From Vibrio qingdaonensis (GTDB taxonomy: Bacteria; Pseudomonadota; Gammaproteobacteria; Enterobacterales; Vibrionaceae): a stretch of 64,000 bases of DNA. The notes under the pieces are model-generated. The model ran no database searches and was not told where the DNA came from. It saw only the letters and a program-made list of their open reading frames with translations. Each line of letters begins with the position of its first letter. Position 1 is the first letter of the stretch. Below, one piece after another: positions 26,495 to 35,544 of this stretch. The stretch covers positions 1-64,000 of the forward strand of contig NZ_JAKRRY010000021.1 of NCBI RefSeq assembly GCF_026191675.1, written 5' to 3'. The translations under genes and the position numbers were made by a program.

Positions 26495-26659
26495 CGACCA
26501 ATCATGGTATGGCTAAATGAGGTGACACCAGCTTCACTCATCCAACTTAAGGATACTAGCTCGTACTACTTTCCAAATTACGGACATTCGCTCTGATAGG
26601 ATCTTCATCCATAGCGCACACTCGGTGCCATTTATATGATGAAATATCGGAGCACATAC

Positions 26660-27316
26660 ATGAAATTAGCCGTCACCCTCCCCCCTCTGGTTCTAGCTTT
26701 AATGGCGAATAGCGCGTTAAGTTATGCAGACTCGTCACTAGCATCTAACAAAACGTTGGGGGTAGATCGAGACTATTCTGGTCATCGTATTGGTTTGGGA
26801 ATAGACCAAGGAACAGAAATACAGAGTACGTTGCATTTTACTACTATTGATGACTGGCACACCCAGTACCCTCAAACGGTCGACCATAACGACCCTTTAA
26901 ACGGATTCAAAATAGAATACGGCTATGACTTCAACCGAATTATCTCGTTAAACTTGGGATACAGTAAACTTAGCCACGACGTTAAAGGGACGCACACGAT
27001 AGGGCTCGATCATGCTCGCTACTACCGAGAAGCAAAAGCTGACATAGACGTAGTCAATGTTGAGGCAGAATTAGGGTACGCTTTCATTGCAGGCAGCTAT
27101 GATTTGAAACCCTACGTGGCACTGGGCGTTAAACATACAACTGGCTCATCTAGTGGGTATATAGACACGGGAATTAACCATGAACGGTATAACCATAAAC
27201 TGGATGACACCGCCTCTTATATGGCACTAGGTGCACGCTTAAACACCCCTATTGGCCTCTATCTGGATACCCGACTAGGTACGTCTTGGACATTAACAAT
27301 GGGGTATAAATTCTAA
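26660..27316 (+). CDS. Outer membrane beta-barrel protein
   Basis: 218 residues from ATG 26660, which follows GGAG at eight bases; the ATG at 26636 is less likely. A signal peptide (MKLAVTLPPLVLALMANSALSYA) precedes a barrel with strands such as GFKIEYGYDFNRIISLNLGYSKL and a C-terminal LTMGYKF ending in Phe. Family uncertain (small OmpW/OmpA-like barrels). Possibly functionally linked to the similar gene at 25358. Confidence 0.75.
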   Translation: MKLAVTLPPLVLALMANSALSYADSSLASNKTLGVDRDYSGHRIGLGIDQGTEIQSTLHFTTIDDWHTQYPQTVDHNDPLNGFKIEYGYDFNRIISLNLGYSKLSHDVKGTHTIGLDHARYYREAKADIDVVNVEAELGYAFIAGSYDLKPYVALGVKHTTGSSSGYIDTGINHERYNHKLDDTASYMALGARLNTPIGLYLDTRLGTSWTLTMGYKF

Positions 27317-27490
27317 CGCCACCATCATTCAACGACTATTCAATCGGCAGTATAACATTGGACAAATCAACATGAGTTTGTGTCACTAAACATTAAATAG
27401 ATTAGATAGCATGGAACGCTATCAACGCCGTACACCATGCCAACTTGCACGACTGCATATTCTCACAATACAACATCGAACTTTATGCAA

Positions 27491-28009
27491 TCAATTCAGC
27501 ATTCTGTGATACTGAATCACATCGACATCAAGGTCATTGATTTTCGCGAAAGCTTTAATGTGCTTAACAGCCTTAAATTCATTCCCTTCTAAAACTTTCC
27601 TAGACCCCAAGTTGCTCGTCACAGCATGTGCACAAACTTCCGTTAATGCGCTAGAGTTGCGTAACTGCTGCAGCAATTGTTGAAGCGCCGATGAGGCAAT
27701 GCCTTGCTTAAGATAACCATGTCCAATGCGATAACCAATCTCGGCCATTGTTGGTGTGCTTTCTTTGACGTTAACGTTAATACGACCGCAAATATCCCCG
27801 CTTGCCGTCTTAATTAGCATAGGAAGCATTAAACCAGCGCGATGATAAAGAAGGAACTCTTGCGTCTGAGCTCTTACGCCCTCTAAAGAATAAAAGCCAT
27901 CCTCACGGGGTGGAACATGCTGTTCAAACCACGCTTGATTTTCTGTTTCAAATGCCAGCAGCGCCGCACAATCATCAAGATGAAGCAAGGTTACTTGTAT
28001 GCCTTCCAT
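27491..28009 (-). CDS. GNAT-family N-acetyltransferase (RimJ/RimL-like)
   Basis: 172 residues. It carries the GNAT acetyl-CoA loop in AEIGYRIGHGYLKQGIASSALQQLL and the later SNLGSRKVLEGNEFKAVKHIKAFAKINDLDVDVIQYHRML, which follows the RimJ/RimL pattern (SxxVLexxGF). Substrate unknown. Preceded by AGGAAAA at a suitable distance. Confidence 0.85.
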   Translation of the reverse strand: MEGIQVTLLHLDDCAALLAFETENQAWFEQHVPPREDGFYSLEGVRAQTQEFLLYHRAGLMLPMLIKTASGDICGRINVNVKESTPTMAEIGYRIGHGYLKQGIASSALQQLLQQLRNSSALTEVCAHAVTSNLGSRKVLEGNEFKAVKHIKAFAKINDLDVDVIQYHRMLN

Positions 28010-28059
28010 CGCTTTTTCCTAGTAAATACGTACCCACATGAACGGGCTATCTAGTCCGT

Positions 28060-29265
28060 TTAGAACACCTCGTTGACATGGAAGTAAAACGTACCACCAT
28101 GCTCACCATAACCAATATCAGCACGAACATTCACGGTATCTTTAATCTTCAATCGAAAGCCTGTCCCTGCGCTCGCGAGAGTATTGTCCCACAACCCTGA
28201 CACATCATTGGAAACGGTACCTGCCGCCCCCCAGAATACGACTCCGACACGCCAATACACAGGTAATCGGTATTCAACTTGCCCCATCATCATTTGGTTG
28301 TCACGGTAGCGTCCAAGAATGTAACCACGCATCGCATCTGAACCGCCGAGATCCGGAAGATGATTCCATGGTACTTCACCCGACGTTAAATTGGCCTGAA
28401 CTTGCCACGCAAGCAAACCTGGCATCGGAGCTAATGCTAAATACTGCGATGCCTTTATTGAATATTTGCCAAAGTTTTCTGAGTTGGTGGTGTCGTGATA
28501 CAAGCCAATATCAGCTTGCAACAACGTGCCTCGAGAAGCATTGGTGACGTTATCGCGTGAGTCATACACATTCGATACAAACAGCCCATAACTGGTATTG
28601 TCGGTAAGCTCCGATGCCACCCCCTCTTGAGTAGGCGTGTCAGACTTTATTTCATGCGGCTTGACCGATTTGATGTTACCGCCAAAGCCAATAAAGTAAT
28701 CACCGGAAACACGGTTAAGCCAAGTCGGCTTAATATCTATGACCTGTTCTTTAAAATTGACGAGATTACCGTCTTGCTGACCATTGTCATAGCCTTGACC
28801 GTAGTATGTGGCCGCATCATCGAAAATTTTAAGATCGGTATAAAGACGATTATCGCCGCCATTATAAAAATGCTTATTACTTAGTGTGATCCCCGCAGAG
28901 CCATTTGAGGAGGCATACGGATTCACAACCAAAGATGAAGGCTGCCCAGTACCATCCGTTTCGTCACCATATAACCCGACATACAGCAACCCTAGTCCTA
29001 ATCCTTGTTCTGGTTTGTAAAACACCGCCGGAATATAGCTTGAATTTAAGCCTTTTGATGAATCGTATTCCGATTCAGCACCGAACACATCCAGCACTTT
29101 ATCTAGCGCATCGGTGGTTGGGTTTGGCTTGGATTCAAAAAGGGGAACAACTTCTTTAGGCGCTGCGGCAACCTGAAAGCTGCCGATAAAACCAATACCG
29201 ATAAAGGAGAAGCCAAAAAGAACAGTAGAAAATAGGTTGCGCATAGATTGAGTTCTTAAATTCAT
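28060..29265 (-). CDS. Omp85-type outer membrane barrel protein without POTRA domains
   Basis: About 401 residues. A signal peptide (ending FQVAAA) is followed by about 60 residues with no POTRA repeats, then a 16-strand-type barrel of the bacterial surface antigen family. The Omp85 hallmark loop reads DAMRGYILGRYRDNQ, and the protein ends VNEVF with C-terminal Phe. Such single-barrel proteins are common beside or within Vibrio genomes; their substrate is unknown. The start could also be ATG 29244. Confidence 0.8.
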   Translation of the reverse strand: MNLRTQSMRNLFSTVLFGFSFIGIGFIGSFQVAAAPKEVVPLFESKPNPTTDALDKVLDVFGAESEYDSSKGLNSSYIPAVFYKPEQGLGLGLLYVGLYGDETDGTGQPSSLVVNPYASSNGSAGITLSNKHFYNGGDNRLYTDLKIFDDAATYYGQGYDNGQQDGNLVNFKEQVIDIKPTWLNRVSGDYFIGFGGNIKSVKPHEIKSDTPTQEGVASELTDNTSYGLFVSNVYDSRDNVTNASRGTLLQADIGLYHDTTNSENFGKYSIKASQYLALAPMPGLLAWQVQANLTSGEVPWNHLPDLGGSDAMRGYILGRYRDNQMMMGQVEYRLPVYWRVGVVFWGAAGTVSNDVSGLWDNTLASAGTGFRLKIKDTVNVRADIGYGEHGGTFYFHVNEVF

Positions 29266-29371
29266 CACAGATTAGGACAAAACAATGGGCAGAATTATAC
29301 GGGAAAAAGTTTCAAGGCGTGCAAATATCCAGTTAATTGCTGCAACGATAATAAAACGACAGATGTTAGGT

Positions 29372-29403
29372 AAAAAAAAACCGTGGCCTTTTGCCACGGT
29401 TTC
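29372..29403 (-). terminator. Terminator of the Tim44-domain gene
   Basis: On the minus strand, GAAACCGTGGC-AAAA-GGCCACGGTT is followed by a long T run, about 70 bp past the stop at 29470. Confidence 0.88.
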
Positions 29404-29469
29404 ATTGCTAGTCGTCGTAACTCAAACACTTAACTCTCGTAGAGAAAGTGGTCAATGACTGAAGTAATC

Positions 29470-30360
29470 TTAACCTTGAATACCGACGATCAACCATGGT
29501 GCATTCTGCGCCGTTAGGTCGCGCTCTAGGTGCCAGATATCTTCGATATCTTCCTCAATGCCTTCTGCCGCATCACGATAACGACCTGAGAACTGTAGGC
29601 TTAGCTGAGCTTTATTCGCATCATAATCGCCGCGTACAATTTCAACATCAACGTACATCACGTCAGTGTGTTGTTCGCCTTCAAGCTTAGCGCGCTCGGC
29701 CATTAAGTCTTGTAGCAAGCTTGGCGATACATACTCTTCAATAGTATGCAGCTCATTATGGTTCCACGCACCTTGCAGAATTCGATAGTGCTCACGAGCG
29801 CCATTTAAGAACGCTGCAGCATCAAATCCCGGTGGGTAATTGTGAGGAATATCGCTTTGACCCGCAGCGCCAAAACCACCACCTGTAGCCGCATTCTGAG
29901 GCTGCTCAAAACTTTGAAAGTTTTGTTGTGTTTGCTGCTTTTGCTCAAACGGGTTACGTGCGCCATTACCGCCAAATGCAGGCTGCTGACGCTGCTGGTT
30001 CATACTGCCCTGCTTCGCGCCAAGTAAATGCCTCATTAGTTTGAAGATAACGAAGGCGATCAGGCCCATAATCAAAATATCCATAAACTGGATACCTTCA
30101 AATGCGCCGCCAAAGAATGCCGCTAGCAAGCCACCAGCAAGAAGACCACCTAGCAGTCCACCCATCAGGCCTTTCTTACTACCCGCTTTATTTTGATCTT
30201 GTCTTACCGTGTTGGTATTTTGCTTTTGTTGTTTTGGCGCTGGCGCCGTTTTAAAGCTTTTCCCAAACGATTTACCGCCACCGAATTTCTTCGCTTCAGC
30301 AACAGGGTTCACCGTTACTGCAAGTACGAGTAACGCGATGAAAGAGAATAAACGTTTCAT
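29470..30360 (-). CDS. Tim44-like domain membrane protein
   Basis: About 296 residues from ATG 30360 with AAAGGTA upstream; the longer frame is not supported. A signal or anchor segment (MKRLFSFIALLVLAVTVNPVAEA) precedes a Lys/Gly/Gln-rich stretch, a Gly-rich hydrophobic segment with a second membrane helix (LLGGLLAGGLLAAFF, then FMDILIMGLIAFVIF), a Gln-rich low-complexity linker and a C-terminal Tim44-like domain (about residues 170-296, FDAAAFLNGAREHYRILQGAWNHNELHTIEEYVSPSLLQDL). The family is common in proteobacteria; its function is unclear. Confidence 0.85.
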   Translation of the reverse strand: MKRLFSFIALLVLAVTVNPVAEAKKFGGGKSFGKSFKTAPAPKQQKQNTNTVRQDQNKAGSKKGLMGGLLGGLLAGGLLAAFFGGAFEGIQFMDILIMGLIAFVIFKLMRHLLGAKQGSMNQQRQQPAFGGNGARNPFEQKQQTQQNFQSFEQPQNAATGGGFGAAGQSDIPHNYPPGFDAAAFLNGAREHYRILQGAWNHNELHTIEEYVSPSLLQDLMAERAKLEGEQHTDVMYVDVEIVRGDYDANKAQLSLQFSGRYRDAAEGIEEDIEDIWHLERDLTAQNAPWLIVGIQG

Positions 30361-30489
30361 TCTGTACCTTTTTTTATTGTTACGTAATATCGTAAACTCT
30401 GCGGTAGGGAATACGATGGTTAACGAATCATATACTGAGCTTAGCACTAAAGGAAAGCATCATATGATCCGACTTGTTTCAGAATATTG

Positions 30490-30511
30490 CACGTTTGTTG
30501 CAAACAACGTG
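30490..30511. promoter_or_regulatory. Imperfect palindrome upstream of the TetR-type gene
   Basis: CACGTTTGTTG and CAAACAACGTG are inverted with 9 of 11 matching bases, about 115 bp upstream of the TetR-type start and in the gap with the divergent Tim44 gene. A plausible operator for autoregulation, inferred only from position and symmetry. Confidence 0.4.
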
Positions 30512-30624
30512 AGTTTCATCTATTGAATTCGCGTTTCTCTGTTCTCATACAAGGCTTCATCAGTTGACGCTGCTAGTACCTCACTCTAAAATAGTGAACT
30601 GTGTTCAATTCGATTATCACTATC

Positions 30625-31215
30625 ATGGCCCGTAGAAACGATCATACAAGGGAAGAGCTTGTCCAGCTAACACTTAGCACGGTCAAAACCTACCTTAACG
30701 AAAACTCACATCACACGCTTAGCCTGCGAAAGATCGCTACGCTGATCGGTTATGTACCAAGCACTTTGGTTAATGTTTTTGGCAGTTATAACCTTCTACT
30801 GTTACGAGCCGTTGCCGAAACACTTGATGACTTATCAAGTGAAGCAAAAAGTGTGGTTGATCATGCTCAAAACCCAGAAGCAGCGCTTTATGCTTTAGCG
30901 GCTTGCTATCACGATTTTGCCCAGCAATCGCCTTACCGTTGGCAATTGATTTTTGAACATAATATGAATGGTGACCGCCTGCCTGAATGGCAAGCACAGC
31001 GTATCAATGGAATGACCGCAATGCTTGAAGGCTTACTCTCTGTTCATAGACCTGATAAATCACACTCCGAAATACTAAAAGCCAGTCGCGTGCTATGGGC
31101 AGGCGTACACGGTATTACGTTACTGAGTGTTGATGATAAATTTTTCTCTGCCGAACCTATCGACGGCAACGAGCTTATTCGAGACCTTATCTCGAAATAC
31201 CTACAAAGCTGGTAA
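30625..31215 (+). CDS. TetR-family transcriptional regulator
   Basis: 196 residues from ATG 30625 (MARRNDHTREELVQL). The N-terminal helix-turn-helix region is HTLSLRKIATLIGYVPSTLVNVFGSYNLLLLRAVAE and the rest is a helical ligand-binding domain with WG-type C-terminal helices (RVLWAGVHGITLLSV). It lies 17 bp upstream of the LplT-PlsC fusion gene in the same direction, so it probably regulates its own operon, perhaps sensing a lipid or acyl compound (inference). Confidence 0.88.
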   Translation: MARRNDHTREELVQLTLSTVKTYLNENSHHTLSLRKIATLIGYVPSTLVNVFGSYNLLLLRAVAETLDDLSSEAKSVVDHAQNPEAALYALAACYHDFAQQSPYRWQLIFEHNMNGDRLPEWQAQRINGMTAMLEGLLSVHRPDKSHSEILKASRVLWAGVHGITLLSVDDKFFSAEPIDGNELIRDLISKYLQSW

Positions 31216-31232
31216 CACCACAAGGAACGGCA

Positions 31233-33107
31233 ATGCCACACTCGACATCAGGCTCTTTGCTCTCACAAAGGCGCTTTTTACCCTATTTCATTACTCAATT
31301 TTTTGGCGCTTTCAATGACAACATTTTTAAGAATGTATTGTTATTGTTCGTTGCGTTTGCCGGCCCCCAAGTACTACCGGTGTCGACTAACTTATTTATT
31401 AACCTCGCTGCGGGTCTGTTTATCCTGCCCTTTTTCCTATTTTCGGCCTCCGCGGGCGTGCTTGCAGACAAATACGAAAAATCATGGTTTATTCGTAAAG
31501 TAAAACTGATTGAAATCGCCATCATGTGCTTAGGGGCGATTGGTTTTATCACACAAAGCTATGGCATTTTGCTCTTTTTACTGTTTTTGATGGGCACCCA
31601 ATCGGCCTTCTTTGGTCCCGTGAAATACGCGTTGTTACCTCAACAATTAAAGCCTAATGAACTCCTTTCCGGCAATGCTCTCGTTGAAACGGGAACGTTT
31701 ATTGCCATTCTTGTAGGGACATTAGGTGCCGGGCTAATTGCGTCAGCTGAGCATGCCAACTACGTCGCTGCAGCGAGTGTCGTCATTTTTGCTATTGCGG
31801 GTTACCTATCCAGTCGCTACATTCCTGAAGCGGCCGCCAGTGCCCCTAATTTGAAGTTTCGTTGGCAGCCAATTAAACACACCAAAGAAACGCTGAAAAT
31901 TGCTCATCAAGATCGTGTGGTGTTTCAATGCATCATGGCCATCAGTTGGTTCTGGTTTTTGGGCGCAACCTATCTAACTCAATTCCCAAACTTCACTAAA
32001 AACCATCTTATGGGCAACGAAGCGGCGGTTTCTTTTTTATTGGCGCTATTTTCTGTTGGCATCGCATTAGGGTCTATGCTGTGTGACAAGATGTCTAGAA
32101 ACCGCATTGATATTGGTATCGTGCCAATTGGTAGCCTTGGTATCACCATTTTTGGGGCGCTCATGGCTTACGCTGTCCCGAGTGATTTACCGCTGTTTGA
32201 TGGTTTTTCTGCATTTGTCGCACATTCAGCTTTATGGCCTGTTTTTGGCTTCTTGCTGCTGCTGGGCATTTCTGGTGGCCTCTTCATTGTGCCGCTTTAC
32301 GCACTAATGCAACAACAAGCGAAAGAAACAGAGCGCGCTCGAGTGATTGCCGCACTTAATATCTACAACTCACTGTTTATGGTGGGCAGCGCAGTTTTGG
32401 GTATCGTCACCTTGTCGGTACTCGAATTAACGATCGTACAACTGTTTCTCGTTCTAGCATTATTGAATTTCGCGATGGCGGTTTACTTGTTTCGACAAGC
32501 GCCTGTATTTGTCGTTTGCTCGATCGTCCGCGGCCTAACGGCAATGCTTTACCGAGTCAATCTTAAGAACCTTCACCACATCCCAAAAGAAGGCGGCGCG
32601 TTGATTGTTTGCAACCACGTCAGCTATATGGATGCCGTTGTGGTAACGGCAGCCTGTCCACGCCCGATGCGCTTTGTTATGGAAGAAGATTACGCCAACT
32701 TTAAACCGGCACGTCGCTTCTTTAAAGGGTTAGGCGTCATCCCTATTTCTGCGACGAAACAAGGTTCAATTCGCCGAGCCTTTGGTGAAATTGAAGAGGC
32801 ATTACGTCAAGGTGAAGTGGTGTGTATTTTCCCAGAAGGGCGTCTGACCCCTGATGGTGAGATGAACGAGTTTATGCGTGGTGTTAACTTGATTATGAAG
32901 CGCTCTCCCGCACCCGTCATCCCAATGGCACTCAAAGGGCTATGGGGCAGTTATTTCAGTCGTCACAAAGGTCGTGCTTGTAAAGGTCTACCCAATCGAT
33001 TCCGAGCGAAACTGGAAGTTGAAACGGGTGAACCGGTAGAACCGAGAGAAGCAAGCAGCCAAGTGATGTTCGAGAAAGTCTCGACGCTGCGTGGTCAATA
33101 TCGCTGA
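31233..33107 (+). CDS. Lysophospholipid transporter (LplT-like MFS) fused to a PlsC-type acyltransferase
   Basis: 624 residues in two parts. Residues 1 to about 410 form an MFS permease of the LplT type (FLPYFITQFFGAFNDNIFKNVLLL at the start; about twelve helices). Residues about 430-624 are a glycerolipid acyltransferase: catalytic HX4D in NHVSYMDAV, then FPEGRLTPDG and PVIPMALKG. In E. coli lplT and aas are separate genes and Aas also carries an acyl-ACP synthetase domain, which is absent here. The protein likely flips lysophospholipid inward and re-acylates it. A good AAGGA precedes the ATG. Confidence 0.9.
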   Translation: MPHSTSGSLLSQRRFLPYFITQFFGAFNDNIFKNVLLLFVAFAGPQVLPVSTNLFINLAAGLFILPFFLFSASAGVLADKYEKSWFIRKVKLIEIAIMCLGAIGFITQSYGILLFLLFLMGTQSAFFGPVKYALLPQQLKPNELLSGNALVETGTFIAILVGTLGAGLIASAEHANYVAAASVVIFAIAGYLSSRYIPEAAASAPNLKFRWQPIKHTKETLKIAHQDRVVFQCIMAISWFWFLGATYLTQFPNFTKNHLMGNEAAVSFLLALFSVGIALGSMLCDKMSRNRIDIGIVPIGSLGITIFGALMAYAVPSDLPLFDGFSAFVAHSALWPVFGFLLLLGISGGLFIVPLYALMQQQAKETERARVIAALNIYNSLFMVGSAVLGIVTLSVLELTIVQLFLVLALLNFAMAVYLFRQAPVFVVCSIVRGLTAMLYRVNLKNLHHIPKEGGALIVCNHVSYMDAVVVTAACPRPMRFVMEEDYANFKPARRFFKGLGVIPISATKQGSIRRAFGEIEEALRQGEVVCIFPEGRLTPDGEMNEFMRGVNLIMKRSPAPVIPMALKGLWGSYFSRHKGRACKGLPNRFRAKLEVETGEPVEPREASSQVMFEKVSTLRGQYR

Positions 33108-33228
33108 TTAACACGCTACATGTTCAGTATTATTGAACGCTAGTTCATTAATATAAGATTTTTCTATCCAATAAATAAGGATAGGATGGCGATACTGATA
33201 TTCGCCATCCTATTTTTTACGGTTACCT

Positions 33229-34161
33229 ATGCTGACCTTGCTTCGATCGTCTCCGCTGTTTTTTCTAGCCTTAGTTGTTTGTCTCACCCCTTGGATATCA
33301 TCGCCAATTGCGTTGATACTGGGTTTTCTGCTGACAACCTTCAGCTTAGTTCCACGCGGGTTGCCATTAGCGAAATTTACCAAAACGTTGCTTGCCTATT
33401 CTATTGTCGGACTGGGGTTTGGGATTCATCTCGATCAGGCCATTCAAGCCACCAGCCATGGTATCGGCATTATCGTTGCAACCATTTTTGGTACGCTGAT
33501 CGTCGGTTGGTTTCTTGCCAAACGTATGGGCGTTGAAAAACAAACCGGATATTTAATTGCCTCCGGGACGGCGATATGTGGCGGAAGCGCCATCGCCGCT
33601 GTCGCGCCCGCGATTAATGCCGATGACGAAAAGATTGGCATTGCGCTCGCCACCGTATTTGTGCTTAATTCTGTGGCTCTGTTTGTATTTCCAGTCATTG
33701 GTCATGCGTTACAGCTTGATCAGCACACCTTTGGTACATGGGCGGCCATCGCCATCCACGATACCTCTTCTGTTGTAGGGGCAGCATCGGCGTATGGTGA
33801 AGAAGCCCTGACAACCGCAACCACGCTTAAATTAGCTCGCGCGCTATGGATTGTGCCTGTCGCTTTTATTAGCGCACTGATTTTTAGCAGTAAGCAAAAG
33901 AAAATCACCATCCCTTACTTCATTGTGTTTTATTGCGCCGCGATTTTAGTTAGTGACTACTTTCCACAATTTGACGTCGCCTACCAAAGCATCTTCGCAC
34001 TTTCGAAACAGTTATTGGTGGTGTGCTTATTTTTGATTGGCTGCAGCATTTCTGTTGATAAACTCAAGCAAGCCGGAAGTAAACCCATGATCTTTGGTGT
34101 TACTCTGTGGCTATTGATTTCGACGATTTCGTTGGGTTGGCTGATGACCGGTTTTGCGTAG
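33229..34161 (+). CDS. YeiH/UPF0324-family membrane protein
   Basis: 310 residues with about nine to ten hydrophobic segments. It carries the family block [24 protein letters not shown] and the later [20 protein letters not shown]. Members are described as putative sulfate or sulfur-compound exporters, on weak evidence. Its TAG directly abuts the stop of the converging lipoprotein gene at 34162, with no space for a terminator. Confidence 0.88.
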   Translation: MLTLLRSSPLFFLALVVCLTPWISSPIALILGFLLTTFSLVPRGLPLAKFTKTLLAYSIVGLGFGIHLDQAIQATSHGIGIIVATIFGTLIVGWFLAKRMGVEKQTGYLIASGTAICGGSAIAAVAPAINADDEKIGIALATVFVLNSVALFVFPVIGHALQLDQHTFGTWAAIAIHDTSSVVGAASAYGEEALTTATTLKLARALWIVPVAFISALIFSSKQKKITIPYFIVFYCAAILVSDYFPQFDVAYQSIFALSKQLLVVCLFLIGCSISVDKLKQAGSKPMIFGVTLWLLISTISLGWLMTGFA

Positions 34162-34710
34162 TTAATCAGAAGTTACACCGCAAAGATAACCCGCGTCTTT
34201 GTTAGCTATGTCGAAATCATCACACGATAGCCAAGGTATCGTGTGATCCAATTCTGAGTCTAAACGCTTAAAAAAGAACTCATATACTTTAGGGTTGGTT
34301 ACCGGTTTACCCAATGCGATTGATTCTATCGAAACAAAATCCCCCTCCGATGTGATAGCGGGCATCGTTGCGCCTTCTTGACGTCCAATGCTCACTTTCA
34401 CATCCACTCCCCCATTGGCTTCATACGCCTTTACTATCCAGTTATCCGCCCCGTTTTGCGTCGACAAAATAACATATCTCCACCACTCTCGGCTCGCAGA
34501 CAATTGGTCATCAGGGTACGTAAATTCGAAATCATGATCAGATTTTTCTAAAACCGATCGGGCGGCATCAAGTGCTTGGTTTTTTGTCACTCCATCATAA
34601 TGACGCGTCGTGACTTGGTGCCACTCCGAACGAGACAACTGGGGTGCGGTTGCACAACCTGTCATAATAATTGCGGTCACAGCCAAGATAAAAATGGTTC
34701 TAAAGTGCAT
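34162..34710 (-). CDS. Lipoprotein of unknown function
   Basis: 182 residues. A lipoprotein signal with lipobox IMTGC (MHFRTIFILAVTAIIMTGCAT) precedes a soluble domain, with two cysteines near the C-terminus (LSCDDFDIANKDAGYLCG) that may form a disulfide. No family recognised. The terminus converges exactly on the YeiH-type gene. Confidence 0.7.
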   Translation of the reverse strand: MHFRTIFILAVTAIIMTGCATAPQLSRSEWHQVTTRHYDGVTKNQALDAARSVLEKSDHDFEFTYPDDQLSASREWWRYVILSTQNGADNWIVKAYEANGGVDVKVSIGRQEGATMPAITSEGDFVSIESIALGKPVTNPKVYEFFFKRLDSELDHTIPWLSCDDFDIANKDAGYLCGVTSD

Positions 34711-34861
34711 TCTTGTTACCTATTGATTTATTGCGATTGTTTTCAATTGGTACCACTGAAGTCTGAACGACTCCCGATACTGGGAGTCTTCACTTTTTTG
34801 GGGTACCATCCATCTTTTTGCCACTATGCCGTCGGCTCTCTATCTCTCATTATCTAAATCT

Positions 34862-35404
34862 CTAAAATTGATAACCAACATCGACCAACCATTGACCAGA
34901 CTTGAATCCGTTCGTTTCTTTTGAGTAACTAACACCAGTCATAATGTGCTCGTTGAATTCCCCTTTCACTCCGACTGAAGCAACAAAGCTATTATTAGTT
35001 TCGTTTTGTCCGCTTCCTTTTATCTTATCCCACGACCAACCAGCAGTAACATAAGGCTTAACCACGACAGAGTTTGAAACGTGATAGGGCATCCCATAAC
35101 CGATAGCAGCTTGATATCGGTCTAAATCAACCGAGTGACCATACTTTTTCTCAGCATCGGAGTTAGAGCTCAAATTTCCTGATGTTGTTGTGACTCGAAA
35201 ATCAGTAAATAGGCTCTCTTTTAGCGAGGGGACGAGATAGCCTTGAGAGAAAACCGAGTAGCCTTGTAACGTACTTCCATGGCTGTTGTCGGTTGCATAC
35301 CCTGCGCCTACCGTGATGCCTGAAAAAAAATCTTTCATTGTGGCCGCTTGGCTAAGCGTTGATACAACAGAGAGTGATAAAAAAGCAACGGTTGCTTTGT
35401 TCAT
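34862..35404 (-). CDS. Outer membrane beta-barrel protein
   Basis: 180 residues. A signal peptide (MNKATVAFLSLSVVSTLSQAA) is followed by barrel-like strands (GITVGAGYATDN..., VKPYVTAGWSWDKI...) and a C-terminal WLVDVGYQF ending in Phe. It resembles autotransporter- or Ail-type small barrels; family uncertain. Divergent from the SgrR-like regulator at 35545, which may control it. Confidence 0.75.
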   Translation of the reverse strand: MNKATVAFLSLSVVSTLSQAATMKDFFSGITVGAGYATDNSHGSTLQGYSVFSQGYLVPSLKESLFTDFRVTTTSGNLSSNSDAEKKYGHSVDLDRYQAAIGYGMPYHVSNSVVVKPYVTAGWSWDKIKGSGQNETNNSFVASVGVKGEFNEHIMTGVSYSKETNGFKSGQWLVDVGYQF

Positions 35405-35544
35405 GTTACATACCTCATTTTATTGGCTTCCCCTAGTATTTCGCAGGGCGAACGATTAAAAGAGGACCATCTACTTTTTGACTATTCACCTTTTTTATTT
35501 TGATCTACACTTTTGCCTACATTCCGTATTATTCGAGGTATTTT

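Noticed and set aside
34765-34800. Terminator for the barrel gene at 34862
   Set aside because: The stem GACTCCC...GGGAGTC is real, but its T run is on the plus strand, away from both minus-strand genes, and no plus-strand gene ends there.
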